This document shows positions 1 through 12,112 of a stretch of DNA of 64,000 nt, in pieces. Under the pieces are notes generated by a model. It was given only the letters and a program-made list of their open reading frames with translations. It was not told where the DNA came from and did not search any database. This DNA comes from Arsenophonus sp046530785 (GTDB lineage Bacteria; Pseudomonadota; Gammaproteobacteria; Enterobacterales; Enterobacteriaceae): contig JBHEQT010000001.1 in assembly GCA_046530785.1 (NCBI GenBank), positions 124,001-188,000 on the forward strand, given 5' to 3'. Within the stretch, counting starts at the first letter, position 1. Every line of letters starts with the position of its first letter. A program made the translations under genes and the position numbers.

Positions 1-3000
1 TAAAAATGATATGATTTTTACTACCTCTACATTTGCAATCAAATAAATTATTCGATAATTATCTATAAAATATAACTATTTCTATCAAGATAGTATCTTC
101 CAAATCTATGAAAATTAAAAAATAAAATATAGGGGGGATGATACTATAAAAACAATTCTATTTAATTTTTTTTAAGAAAATATTTCCGAATATTACCTTT
201 CAAGTACCATTCCAAATTAAAATTTTAGTTATAAGTATCATTCTATTATTTATGGATGATCCGAATATAAATGTCGATTAATTATTAGTATATTTATGGA
301 AAAATTTTGATTAATAATTTAAAAACTGATTGTCAGAAAAAACTTTAAATCCAGTTTTAAAAAAAATTATAAAATTTATTAAGGACTGTAATAAGTTTAA
401 AGTTGATGGGTTTAAAACTATTAATAGTAACATTATTTAAATCAGATATTTTATATTTTAGAGGATTAAATATATGCGTATAAAAGAATTATGAGCAATT
501 TTTAAAAATTATTTTTCAAAATGGTAAAATATTAATTATTTTGATGGAATATTGTAATTATAACACTTTCATTGTTTTGAATGAGAACTTAGAAAAAAAT
601 TAAACTAATAAAATAAAGAATAATAAATTATTTACAAATAATCCTAAATATTATAATAATTCATACTACTCGAATGGCATATATGTGATATAAATAATTA
701 TTTATTTAATGTGTTTAATATAAAAGTATAATCTTTATTTATATGAATTTAAGTAGGGATCTTATTTTTTATATTCTAATCCAAACTTTTTGGGTTAGAA
801 GCTGTAAATTTGTTACTTGTTTAGTAACACATAAGAAAATATTTTTATTTGTGTAATCGAAAATATAAATTATTTTACAATATTCAACAATAACTTGAAA
901 TTTTAATAAATAAATTTATTATTATCTCTTATTGTGATGATAGAGATAACTTTTGTTTATATTTATAGATTTAAAAAATATCGATAAAATATTACTTTAA
1001 TAAAAACTAGAAAATAATATAAAAAATATGATTAATTTTAAAAATTGTTTATTAGGATAAAAAATCATGGATTCTTTTTAAGAAAATAAAGATTTTTCCA
1101 ACTTTATTTTTGTGATGTGAATAAATTATTGATGCAATTTATCATGATTCACTATAATCATTATTAAATAAAAATATAATCTTATTAGAGATAAATATAA
1201 ATGTACTAATTTAAATCATTAAATATTTGATATAATAATTTTAACTTTATGAAAGTTTTAATTTTATTATCAATATTCAATATACTGTTAATTTATTCTA
1301 AAATCTTAAAAATTATCCAGATAATACAAAACATATTAGTAATTACTTTTGTATTGCAGAGGTAATCCTTTAATTAAAACGGGTGTGCTTATAAAGAAGA
1401 TACTTTATCTTTTATTTATTCTGAATAATTCATAAATATACTAATAGATATTATATTACTTGATTTTCAAAGATCGATCTGATCGTATAAAAGGTAAAAT
1501 ATTTGGATAAAATTTTTTAAAAAATAAATATTTTGTTGTGAAAATCTATATTAGTTATAATAAGATTTAATAAGAATTGAATCCGATCTTTATCATACTG
1601 GTTTAATCAATTTTGTATTATTGTATCGATTAAAATCATAAAAATTCATCCAGCAATAAATAATGAAAGTTAACCAGTATTTAAAATTAACAACCGATCT
1701 CACTGAGGTTATAAATAATTAATTTAATAGAGTTAATGAATAGGGGTTTTTCGGATATTTATTGATAACTTTGTAAAATGGTAAATAATTTTTAAAATAA
1801 TTTTCTATATTGATCTTCCTTAAATTTTATATTTTATTTAATTAAATTGAATATTATATGGATTTATTTTCTATAACTAAGATTATCTATAGAAAAATGA
1901 AATTTAATACTAAAGGTTAAGTTAATAATCTATAAAATAAAGAAATTTTTTATTAATTTAATTTTGCTATTTTGTTATTACTATTATTGATGATAATAGG
2001 TTAGATTATTTACTATTTAATAAAAATATATTTTTTTCTTAATATCTATAAAATATAGAGATTTCTACGATTAGTAATCGTAGTTATTTCAATGACTTAA
2101 GTAAGTTATATTTAAAAAAGTTATTTATCAAATATAAACATTAAATTTGATTTAACTAAAATTTTAATCATTTATTTCAAATTAACTATTTAAAACGTTT
2201 TTAACTATAAATGAATAATATTCAACTGGGAAGATATTATGATATATATTATATAAGATGATTTCCATATTCATAATATTCAGTTAGTTTAAAAACTATT
2301 AATTAAATTTTTAAGAATTTCATATATTTTAGATCACTTAATACTTAAGAATTAAATATTTATTTTGATATGATCTAGTTTTTCGATTTCTAAATCAACA
2401 ATATCGGATAATTATTTACCTAAATTATTAAAAATTTAATTAACTATATAAAAATTAATATATTCTAGATTATCGGTTAATTTTTAGAAATTTTATTGAA
2501 AAATAAAGTTATATAAAGAATAATAATTTAAAATTCTAGTAAAGAGAAAATAAAATCACCTTTTAAAAATAAACCATTAAAATTTGTTTATTTATGTGTT
2601 ATTTACTAATGCATCTAAAATAGATCGATATTTCTCAATTAATTTTGATCTCATAATGTGAGAGATATAAGTTAGATAAATAATATTAAGATAGAAATTG
2701 ATAATTTAATATTAATTAGATACAGTATAAAATCAGAAGATAAGTTATCAGATAATTTGATATTTTAGAACATAAAAATCCAATAATTATTATAATTCAT
2801 ACTAATTTTTTCAATAAAATATCTCTTCAGATATTGTTTGTTCAAATTATATCCTATTTTAAGGTAAAAAAGGACAACAATTTAATTAAAAATTGAAAGA
2901 GATATTTTATCAAAATTATTAATATTTTATGTTAAAGTGAATAAAAATAGTTTTATTAAATTTTCTGATTGATATTTTCAATGAAAAAATGACTTAATAA

Positions 3001-5853
3001 AGTATTATTAATTACAATAAAGCGATGAATTATAATTAAGATATTAATCTTCTCCAAGATTAATACCAAAAATCAATTACAATGATTTAGACAAATTAAA
3101 AAACAAAATTAGTTATTATGATAAATAATTTATAACAACTAAGATTAGATGAAAATTAAAATTTAAAAAATTAACGACAATTTGACGATTAAAGTGTTAT
3201 TTATTATAAAATATTTTAATAAATAATAGGAAACAGTATAAATAAACCGAAAAATTTTAATTTTTAATATTTATTTAAATTTAATAAATAAAATATTTTA
3301 TAGAGATATGATAAAGAATATATAGAAAATAAATGGGTAATTTATTGTAATAAAAATATCTTTTGACACTATATCAATTAGTTTAGAAAATATAATAAAA
3401 AAGTAATTAAAATTATAAAGTGATTTAAATTCATTTAATTAATGGTTGATATTACATTTTATAAAGTTAAATATAAGCTAACTTTATTTATAAATAAAGT
3501 AATTACTTAAAATAATATCTAGTTCTAATGAACGAGGTTATTGCTAGCTAACCGTTTGTTTATTAATTCAAGTAGGAGGATTTAATTAAGAAAAATTTTT
3601 TTAGATATTAAAGATAATAAAGAATAATATAGCGGATAATGCTTAGATGATATCTATAAAAAATTTATTTTAACTCACTTATCAATAATCGATAAAAAGA
3701 TTTATATAAAAGATTATAAATATTTTATTTTAAAAATTATTGTCTGAATAAAAATTAAGTTTGGAAGTAATAATTCAGTAACTTCAACTTATCAACAGGA
3801 AAAATTAAACAAATTCTATTATTAGTTATTTAGATATATTTAAGAATCTTTATCTCTTCAATAAGTTAAGATCAGTAAATTTTGTAATGTAGATATTCTA
3901 ATCTATCATATTTTTATTCAAATTAACCTTTCTAGTTAAAATTTATCGCAATGGAATCTTTTAATGGTAATCTAAAATTGAGTTTAATAATCCTTGATAA
4001 TCTTTCATTGCAAGAAAATATAATTATTTATAATTTAAAGTATAAAATAAAATGATTGATCAAAGTAATCATTGTTATTAATTAGATTTTAAAAATAAGA
4101 TTAAATATAAATATGAGTAATTATGAAGAAAGAGGACGAAAACTATAGTAATAAATATAAAACTAAAAATAATTCGTGATATTTTAAGAAAAATAAGATT
4201 TAAAGATTTTTGAAACAAAATCTCAAATTATAGTATAAGTATTAATATTGAATATATTTTCAATATAAATATATTTAAATTTAAGTAAAAATGAAATATT
4301 AAAAGATAATATAAATATTGATTTTAAGTATTAACAATATAAAGCAAAGAAAAGTAAGATATTAAATAAAAATTTAATTTTATATATCTCTAATATTTAG
4401 AGAAAGTAAAACATTGATTCTATTTTTAAACGAATAAGGATTATCATAATTTCGATTTATAAAAATCCATTTTAAATTAACAGGATATATTAATACACTA
4501 AAATGTAAAATTAATAAAAATTCGTATAGATTGCTAGTAAATTCTTTCAAAAAATTTACAGGTAACGAAGTAAAATATGTAAAGATATACATCAATAATG
4601 ATTTGTATTAATATGAATTAGGAATTTCTTATAAACCTATTCTTAATTTATTATACTTTAATGGAAAGTATAAATATTTATTTGTATTGATGATTACGGA
4701 AAAAAGATTATTAAGAATCGTAATTATTTTATTATCAATTATTTCAGATAAAATATATATTTAAGTAAATAATATATCACTCAATCTTAACTAAAATATA
4801 TATTAAAATTGAAAATGATATTTTTAGATATTTTTATTTTATAAGATCGATTAGAAGAAAAAAATAAAATTTATATAAGATAAATATGAATTAAATCGTA
4901 AAAGAATTTATATTATTAAAGAAATATTTCCGTATTTTAAGAAAATATTTTATAAAAAATTAAAAATTTTCTGAATTATTGTTGATGAATATTATTAAAA
5001 TAATATAGAGAAGTGATTAGAAATTTTAAAAATACTAATAATACCAATCATTCTAGTATATAACAATTTACAGAGGTTGGTTAATAAATTGAATGAATTT
5101 TTCAAATCAATTTAAATCGCAAAAATTTATATCATTATTATTAATAATTTTTAAGGATTAAATAATATTTTTCTAGATAGTATTTCATATTACTTCTTTA
5201 TTAGAAAAAGATTTTCAAAAAGTAGAAATTTATTAGAAAAATATTCTAAAATAGTTAGGTTTTTAACTTATCATTAGATATCAATAAAATTGATGACACG
5301 TCTTAGTTTTTATGGAAACTAAAAATGTCTAATAACTTTAAATTTAATATAAGTATAAATAATTTATTTAATTTTCTTTCATACATTAAATAATTATATT
5401 ATTGTTTTATTTCCAGTCTTATAACTAAACTAATAGATTATTTTTAGAGCTTTTTAAATATTAAAATATTTTATAGTTTTAATTTTAAATATTTGTAAAA
5501 ATTTTTTTATTTTAAAGCATATTTAAATATGTCATCATTAAGTGATCTTTGTTTAGATTTTTGGATTATAAATGTGGAAAATTATAAAATTTATGAATTA
5601 AGTTATTACTATAGGAATAGTTACACAGGGTAGTGGAAGGAAGATAAAATCTAAAAGAGGTATTCTACTCTATATCTTTAATTTTAATCAAATTTTTGAT
5701 GATATTAAAAGAAATTTTTAATATTATTAAAATAATTGATAACTACCTTTATATAGGTAAACTTATTTACATTTATTTTTATAAATTTCAGTAACTATTT
5801 TAAAAAAAATAAAAATAATAATTTAGTTAGAATATAATGAAAAATTTTCTAAA
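1..5853. other. gene-free AT-rich spacer, 5.9 kb
   Basis: I see no gene here. The sequence is very AT-rich, with stops in all six frames and no ribosome binding site followed by a protein-like reading frame. A 71-codon frame at 4380-4595 (-) has a low-complexity I/L/N/F/Y composition typical of chance frames in AT-rich DNA. A slightly less AT-rich patch lies around 5610-5660, but I could not match it to any gene. The stretch is probably old decayed coding DNA. Confidence 0.7.
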
Positions 5854-5902
5854 ACACCCCCTTTTACTTTACTTATTTATAATAAGTAAGTAAAATGGGT
5901 AT
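5854..5902 (-). terminator. probable intrinsic terminator of ppa
   Basis: Read on the minus strand, a long imperfect hairpin follows the ppa stop codon. Its outer arms are ACCC/GGGGGT with an A/T-rich middle, and its inner arms are ACTTACTTATT and AATAAGTAAAGT with a one-base bulge. A T-rich stretch follows. It is the strongest hairpin in the neighbourhood and lies within 20-70 bases of the stop, where a terminator would be expected. Confidence 0.6.
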
Positions 5903-5922
5903 TCATTAAATCTAATCTATAA

Positions 5923-6453
5923 TTATTTTTTAGTTGCGCGTTCAAATGAAGAAAGAATTTCAGATTTTGCAGCATCAACATTTTCCCATCCTTCAACTTT
6001 TATCCACTTTCCTTCTTCTAAATCTTTATAGTGCTCAAAAAAATGTTTAATTTGAGCTCGCAATAATTCAGGCAAATCGATAATATCTTTGATATGATCA
6101 TATTCTTTACTCAATTTATAATGAGGAACAGCAATTAATTTTGCATCTTCTCCGGATTCATCGATGATTTTTAATAACCCAATTGGACGAGAACGAATTA
6201 TTGCTCCTGATTGTACAGGATAAGGTGTTGTAACTAAAACATCAATAGGATCATTATCTAACGAAAGAGTGTGATTAATATAACCATAATTACAAGGATA
6301 AAACATAGAAGTAGAAATAAAACGATCGACAAAGATAGCGCCGAATTTTTTATTTACTTCATATTTTATTGGATCAGCATTCGCTGGAATTTCTATAATA
6401 ACATAGATATCTTCAGGTAATTTTTTTCCTGCTGGTACGTTACTTAGAGTCAT
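5923..6453 (-). CDS. ppa: inorganic pyrophosphatase
   Basis: A soluble cytoplasmic family I pyrophosphatase that hydrolyses PPi to two phosphates and so drives nucleic-acid and aminoacyl-tRNA synthesis. The 176 residues equal the E. coli length and align end to end. The metal-binding signature DNDPIDVL places the aspartates at D66, D68 and D71, and the GEDAKL segment supplies further active-site acids and a lysine. The start MTLSNVPAGK matches the E. coli N terminus (MSLLNVPAGK), with an AGGACC element a few bases upstream. The gene stands alone, with empty DNA on both sides and a hairpin after its stop. Nothing suggests loss of function. Confidence 0.97.
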   Translation of the reverse strand: MTLSNVPAGKKLPEDIYVIIEIPANADPIKYEVNKKFGAIFVDRFISTSMFYPCNYGYINHTLSLDNDPIDVLVTTPYPVQSGAIIRSRPIGLLKIIDESGEDAKLIAVPHYKLSKEYDHIKDIIDLPELLRAQIKHFFEHYKDLEEGKWIKVEGWENVDAAKSEILSSFERATKK

Positions 6454-8544
6454 AAAAGGTCCTTTATTTAAAGATAAAATTGAGTAAACAATTATTATAG
6501 ATGTAAATAAAAGTAAAATTTACTCTTACAATAGGATTTTTGATCCTACTATTTAAAAAATAAAGGTAAGAATATTTTTTCTTTATTTTCTAATATGAAA
6601 TATTATTCATTAATTAATGATTTAAAACATAAGATATTATGTTTTTTTGCTAGAACCCTTTTCCTTGAAAAAAGTTACCTGTTACTTATAGTTATTTTGA
6701 ACCGATATATATATAAAATTTAGTCAGTAAGATCACTTATCTTATTTTCATCCTTTCCTAATAAAGAAAAAGCTTTTCTTTAAAATAGCGAAAATATAAC
6801 TTACTTTCAAGGTGACTTTCTTTATTTAGATAAATATGAATAAAAACTTTTTCTAAATTTTTATGAAAATCTATTATCAAAAAACTAATATAATCGAAAG
6901 TGTTACAATAACAAAAATATAAAATATTTTATTTCTAGAAATATTCTATTTATATTTACTTAAATTGAAATTAAAAATTTTTTATTGACAAGATATATAT
7001 TGGTTAGAAATCACATTTTGTGAGACAGATGAAAGATATATAAAAGATTTATATATAGAAGTATTACAATATATATTCTGTTATATAAAGAAGAATAATT
7101 GAAAAAATCCTATATAAAATATTAGTTAAAGATTTATATTAATATTCTTGATTTTGAGATCTGTTTTATTAATTATGTTCAAAAATCTAGTACAATAATC
7201 AAGATGAATATAAATAATTCCAATAGAAATATTTATATTTATATTTATATTTGATTAATTGTTTAATGAATTTATTAACGTAAATCTACGTGATATTTTC
7301 TGTTTGGCTCATTATCATTAAAACGGAAATTTCTTTCTTCATAGATATTTCTCATTATCATTAAGTTTTCTAAAATTTTTAAATAAGATTTTAATTTTTC
7401 ATTGTCTTTAAAGTGAAATTTCCATTCAATCTTTAAGATTGAATATTAAAAAAGATGATACTTTAAAATTTTTCATCAAATCACTCTAATATCGCGTAGT
7501 GAATAATTTATGCATTTAATTTAATCAACAAAATAATATAATAATTATCAGTAAAATAAAGAAATATAAAATTACTATTAAGTATAAATTTGTCGCAATT
7601 TTTATTATAAGTTATTGAATTTAATTTTGTAAAGATTATTAATAAATCATGTTTCTTTTGTGTTTACCAGCTCAAGAAATTATTTCAAGATTAATAGTTA
7701 AATGAATTTTTCTTAATCAATAAAGATTCATTTGATATAAATTACATTAATTATGTTTATAGATTAATACCTATTATTCAAAATAAATTTTGAATTGAAT
7801 TAACAAAATTTTCTTACTAATAAGCATAAAAGTTAGTTAGAAACTGATATTATAAGAAGGTAATTTTTTAAAAATTTTTTTTAAGTCATAGAGTATATAA
7901 TAAAGTAAGAAATGAATGTATAAATCCAAAATAAACAAATTAACCAAAATTGATTCCAATTGTAGTTAAAAAAATAATAATAAATTTTTAGTTTCGAGTT
8001 GTTTCTTTAGGATATAACTACTTGTTCAGTATAGAAAATACTAAACCATTCCTATTTTGATATTAATGATTAATCAATGAGTCAAACTATTATAATTAAC
8101 ATTTTAGAAATTTTGATTATTTATATTTTAAACATTTTTCTTAAAACAATTAATTTTAATTTTTTTATGTAAATTAAATTTAATTTTATTAAAGTATTAA
8201 AATATTTCATTAGATTCCTTCTTCCTTATTAAAGGAAGTATTATCTAAATCCACTTTTAATTAATTGATTATAGAAATCTTTATTTGTAAAATACATATT
8301 TATTTATAAAATAAACTAATAGTTTTATTAAAAATTATTTTTATGTCATACCATGATTAAAAAATATTAAAAACTTTTTATTTATCGCATTTAGTTAATT
8401 ATGATTAACTTATAATGGAATTTATAAAATTCATTTTTAGAAAAATCAATTATGATTAACAAATCCCTAGGTATGAATACAGTATTAATAAGTTAAAATT
8501 TTAAAGAATTTAGAAGCATAATAAATATAAAAAGGAGTGTAAGC
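6454..8544. other. gene-free spacer between ppa and mdh, 2.1 kb
   Basis: No intact gene is visible. A minus-strand frame of about 57 codons (7275-7446) has a more protein-like composition than its surroundings and is listed as a finding. A short tandem hexamer (ATTTAT-type) lies at about 7229-7251. A perfect 10-bp-arm inverted repeat with a one-base loop lies at 7424-7444. The last 20 bases before mdh contain its ribosome binding site (AAGGAG). Confidence 0.65.
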
Positions 8545-9492
8545 ATGAAATTAGCTATTCTTGGAGCGGCAGGTGGTATTGGTCAATCACTTGCACTTCT
8601 TCTTAAAAATCAACTTCCATCATTCTCAGAACTTTCTCTTTATGATATTTCTTCTGTGACTCCTGGTTATGCTAAAGATTTAAGTCATATTCCAACAAAT
8701 GTAAAAGTACTTGGTTTTTCTGGTAAAGATCCTATACCTGCGATTGATAGTGCTGATGTAGTATTAATTTCGGCAGGTGTTCCCAGGAAATTAGGAATGG
8801 AGCGTTCAGATTTGTTTAATATCAATGCCGATATTATTCGTAAATTAATTGAAAAAATTGCTCAGAGTTGTCCTAAGGCGTTAATTGGAATTATTACAAA
8901 TCCTATTAATAGTATGGTTCCGATAGCAGCAGAAGTATTAAAAAAAACTGGTGTATATGATAAAAATCGATTATTTGGTGTAACAACTTTAGATATTATT
9001 CGTTCAAATACTTTTGTTGCTGAATTAAAAAATAAAAATTCAGAAGAAATCGAAGTGAGAGTTATAGGAGGTCATTCCAAGTTAACTATTCTTCCGTTGC
9101 TTTCTCAAATTCCAGGTGTTAGTTTTACAGAAAAAGAAGCCGAAAAACTAACTAATCGTATTCAAAATGCTGGTAGTGAAATTATTGAAGCAAAAAAAGG
9201 TTTTGGTTCAGCGACATTTTCTATGGGACAAGCTGCTGCAAGATTTGGTTTATCATTAATTCATGCTTTAAATGGTAAAGAAAATATAATTGAATGCTCC
9301 TATGTGGAAAGTGATGGAGAATATGCTCGTTTTTTTGCTCAACCAATACGTTTAGGTCAAAATGGTATTGAAGAAAAATTACCTATTAATATTATAAATA
9401 CATTTGAAAAAAATAAATTAGAAAATATGTTAAATACTCTTAATAAAGACATTAAATTAGGGGAGGATTTTATTAAAAATAATCGTTACTAA
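8545..9492 (+). CDS. mdh: malate dehydrogenase (NAD)
   Basis: Interconverts malate and oxaloacetate with NAD in the cytoplasm, a TCA-cycle enzyme. The 315 residues compare with 312 in E. coli. The Rossmann motif GAAGGIGQ is at residues 7-14. The substrate-binding arginines lie in the segment VPRKLGMERSDLFN near residue 80, and the proton-relay histidine is H177 in GGHSKL. The start is fixed by AAGGAG about 8 bases upstream and by the family N terminus MK(L/V)A(I/V)LGAAGG. The gene is alone, and no clear terminator follows it. No argR reading frame remains beside it, although argR is the neighbour in E. coli. Confidence 0.97.
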   Translation: MKLAILGAAGGIGQSLALLLKNQLPSFSELSLYDISSVTPGYAKDLSHIPTNVKVLGFSGKDPIPAIDSADVVLISAGVPRKLGMERSDLFNINADIIRKLIEKIAQSCPKALIGIITNPINSMVPIAAEVLKKTGVYDKNRLFGVTTLDIIRSNTFVAELKNKNSEEIEVRVIGGHSKLTILPLLSQIPGVSFTEKEAEKLTNRIQNAGSEIIEAKKGFGSATFSMGQAAARFGLSLIHALNGKENIIECSYVESDGEYARFFAQPIRLGQNGIEEKLPINIINTFEKNKLENMLNTLNKDIKLGEDFIKNNRY

Positions 9493-10137
9493 CCTCATTA
9501 AAATAAAAGTAGAAGATATTAATTTGAAATTTTTATAATTTATTAAAATTAATTTATTAATAAGATTACGAATTTTTTATATCATTTTCCTATCACAAAA
9601 ACCGTAATATCGATTATAATCTCTTTTAAAAAATGAAAATTTAAATAAATTTAATTAACAATTTTCCTTTTATTATATTTGGAAGAAAACATTGGATATA
9701 TATTAATGGATTAAAAACTTAAATCTATTTATCTTGGTATATATTATTAATATTCTCTACTTTTTAATACCACTAAAAGGTAGAAAATGATTTTTTGAAT
9801 GAAATGTTGTATTGAGAAGGTTAAAGGTTGTAATTGAAGAAAAAGAATATGTTTAAAATATTACGTCAGTAATCTACTAAGATAATATATTTGTATTTAA
9901 TATATTTTTTTAAAATATAACTCCAATCTATTTTCAAAAAGAAAGAGAAAAGATAAAGCTTTTTAGCTTGGATTGAAACTTATAAGTAATTAAGAAAGAT
10001 AACGTGAAAAGATGATTAAATTTTATTTAATTGGAGCGAGAGGTTAGGAAAGTTAAATTTTTATATAAATTATTATGAATTGATTTTTCAGAAAAAATAT
10101 TCGCCTAGAAACGGGATGAATTATTCAAAAAATTTTA
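9493..10137. other. gene-free spacer between mdh and ispB
   Basis: This is the gap between two convergent genes. I see no reading frame or strong terminator. The part next to ispB (10020-10130) is less AT-rich and sits where sfsB (nlp) follows ispB in E. coli. A few matching residues can be forced on the minus strand, but not enough for a call. Confidence 0.6.
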
Positions 10138-11109
10138 TTAGAAAGAGGTATGAACAGAAATATATGCTAAGCTGATTAAAGCATCTTTATAAGATGTATC
10201 AGGTAAAATATCGAGAGCTTTAATTGCTTTATTAGCTTCTTCTATAGCTTTATCTCTGGTATATTCAAGAGATCCGCATCTTTTCATAGTAATTAATATA
10301 CTATTCAGTAAATACCTTTTATTACCTTGCTCTATTGAATTACAAATAAGTGCAGATTCTTCTGCGGTACCTTTTTTCATTGCATGAAGTAGAGGTAGCG
10401 TTATTTTCCCTTCATTTAAATCATCACCGATATTTTTTCCGATACTGCTAGTATCCGCATCGTAATCAAGAAGATCATCGATTAGTTGAAAAGCAGTACC
10501 AATATAACGACCATAATCTCGTAAGGCTTTCTGTTGTATTTCATTAGCTCCTGATACTATTGCTGATGCATGTGTTGCTGCTTCAAATAATCTTGCGGTT
10601 TTACTATATATTATTTGCATATAAGCACTTTCAGTAATGTATGGATTATTACAATTAATTAATTGAAAAATTTCACCTTCTGAAATGATATTTGTTGCAT
10701 CAGACATTAGTTTTAAAACATCCATAGAATTAAGTTCTGTCATCATTTGAAATGATCTGGTATAGATGAAGTCTCCTACTAATACACTAGCAGCATTACC
10801 AAAAACAGCATTTGCTGTTTTTTTACCGCGACGAAGAGTAGATTTATCAATTACATCATCATGTAGTAATGTTGCAGTGTGAATAAATTCAATTAATGCC
10901 GCTACATTAATGTGTTTTTTTCCTTGATATCCTAAAGCTTTTCCAACCAAGATAGTAATTATTGGACGAATTTTTTTACCTCCACTATTAATAATATAAT
11001 GGCCTAGTTGATTAATGAGATGAATATCTGAATTGAATTGATTCAATATTGCTTTATTAACCGCTTCCATATCTTGTGCGGTTAGATTGATAATTGATTC
11101 TAAATTCAT
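10138..11109 (-). CDS. ispB: octaprenyl diphosphate synthase
   Basis: A trans-prenyltransferase that extends farnesyl diphosphate with isopentenyl units to make the C40 side chain of ubiquinone and menaquinone. The length is 323 residues, the same as E. coli. Both aspartate-rich motifs are present: DDVID at residues 84-88, followed by the RRGK segment, and DDLLD at 211-215. The GDFIYTRSFQMM and YSKTARLFEAA helices also match the family. It is divergent from rplU-rpmA-obgE, as in E. coli. Keeping it implies some quinone-dependent respiration and an isoprenoid supply from genes outside this window. Confidence 0.96.
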   Translation of the reverse strand: MNLESIINLTAQDMEAVNKAILNQFNSDIHLINQLGHYIINSGGKKIRPIITILVGKALGYQGKKHINVAALIEFIHTATLLHDDVIDKSTLRRGKKTANAVFGNAASVLVGDFIYTRSFQMMTELNSMDVLKLMSDATNIISEGEIFQLINCNNPYITESAYMQIIYSKTARLFEAATHASAIVSGANEIQQKALRDYGRYIGTAFQLIDDLLDYDADTSSIGKNIGDDLNEGKITLPLLHAMKKGTAEESALICNSIEQGNKRYLLNSILITMKRCGSLEYTRDKAIEEANKAIKALDILPDTSYKDALISLAYISVHTSF

Positions 11110-11282
11110 TTTATAAATTCTTTTATCAATTTGAATTTATATAAACATAATATTTTATTCATTTTACTTTATGGTGTTAATATTTTTTATTTAATTGTAC
11201 TGTAAATACATTACAAATGAATGAGTAGGGAAATAAATATATTTTAGAAAATAAATTTTTATTATTAAATTAAATTCTATAC

Positions 11283-11310
11283 TTGTTTTCTGATTCTTTT
11301 TGCGTAAAAT
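11283..11310 (+). promoter_or_regulatory. candidate sigma-70 promoter for rplU-rpmA
   Basis: TTGTTT (11283-11288) and TAAAAT (11305-11310) are separated by 16 bases, about 85 bases upstream of the rplU start. The GC within the spacer end (TGCG) resembles an extended element. The prediction rests on sequence and position alone. Confidence 0.5.
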
Positions 11311-11393
11311 TCATAATTTATTAAAGTTTTTATAAAAATGCATACTAATATCAAATCTGTTAAGAAAGAGTAAGTATGTTAATCGGAGTTTGT

Positions 11394-11711
11394 ATGTACG
11401 CGGTTTTCAAAAGTGGTGGTAAACAATACCGAGTCAACAAATGCCAAACAATTCGTCTAGAAAAGTTAGATGTTTCTATAGGTGAAATTATTGAATTTGA
11501 TCAAGTATTGATGGTAGCTAACGGTAATAATATCAAAATTGGTTCTCCTGTAGTTGAAGGTAGTAAAATTAAAGCTGAAGTTATTGCGCATGGTCGTGGT
11601 AAGAAAATTACAATTGTTAAATTTCGACGTCGTAAACATAGCCGTAAACAACAGAGTCATCGTCAGTGGTTTACTGATATTAAGATTACATGTATCTTAT
11701 CTAAAAATTAA
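11394..11711 (+). CDS. rplU: 50S ribosomal protein L21
   Basis: Binds 23S rRNA in the large subunit. The start is set at 11394 because MYAVFKSGGKQ matches the family N terminus and GGAG lies 6 bases before this ATG. An in-frame ATG 18 bases upstream would add six residues with no family support. The length is then 105 residues against 103 in E. coli. The C-terminal block HGRGKKITIVKFRRRKHSRKQ, with the following HRQWFTDIKIT, is the signature of L21. It is followed 12 bases later by rpmA, the usual two-gene ribosomal operon. Confidence 0.97.
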   Translation: MYAVFKSGGKQYRVNKCQTIRLEKLDVSIGEIIEFDQVLMVANGNNIKIGSPVVEGSKIKAEVIAHGRGKKITIVKFRRRKHSRKQQSHRQWFTDIKITCILSKN

Positions 11712-11723
11712 AAGAGAGAATTA

Positions 11724-11993
11724 ATGGCACATAAAAAGGCTGGCGGCTCAACGCGTAATGGTCGCGATTCCAAAGCAAAACGTTTAGGTGTCAAATGTTT
11801 TGGTGGTGAATTTGTGTTGGCAGGTAGTATCATTGTTCGTCAACGTGGCACTAAATTTCATCCTGGTGATAATGTTGGTTGTGGTCGAGACCATACTTTA
11901 TTTGCATTGACTAACGGAAAAGTTAAATTTGAAGTTAAAGGGTTAAAAAATCGTAAATATATCAGCATTGAGAACTTAAATAAATTTCATTGA
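11724..11993 (+). CDS. rpmA: 50S ribosomal protein L27
   Basis: L27 contacts the peptidyl-transferase centre with its N-terminal tail. The 89 residues compare with 85 in E. coli. The start MAHKKAGGSTRNGRDS is the unprocessed enterobacterial type. RQRGTKFHPG and GRDHTLFAL are the core signatures. The last residues (NLNKFH) extend slightly past the E. coli end. AGAGAG lies just upstream of the ATG. In E. coli yhbE lies between rpmA and obgE; here only 119 bases remain and yhbE is gone. Confidence 0.97.
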   Translation: MAHKKAGGSTRNGRDSKAKRLGVKCFGGEFVLAGSIIVRQRGTKFHPGDNVGCGRDHTLFALTNGKVKFEVKGLKNRKYISIENLNKFH

Positions 11994-12112
11994 TCTTTAG
12001 ATCGATCTTTAAAATCTACAATTTTCCGAGCTTTTATATTATTATTTATATAATAAGTATTTTCAGTAAAAATTACCTATTTATTTCATAAAATCTAATA
12101 TTCGGAAAGATA

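Noticed and set aside
4380..4595. 71-codon open frame on the minus strand
   Set aside because: Its I/L/N/F/Y-rich composition, lack of a ribosome binding site and lack of any family resemblance fit a chance frame in AT-rich DNA.
7229..7251. Short tandem ATTTAT repeat
   Set aside because: A simple-sequence slippage tract of under four units in AT-rich DNA, with no flanking structure to suggest a function.
10020..10130. Possible sfsB (nlp) remnant downstream of ispB
   Set aside because: Synteny predicts it, but only a few scattered residues match, so I cannot separate it from chance.
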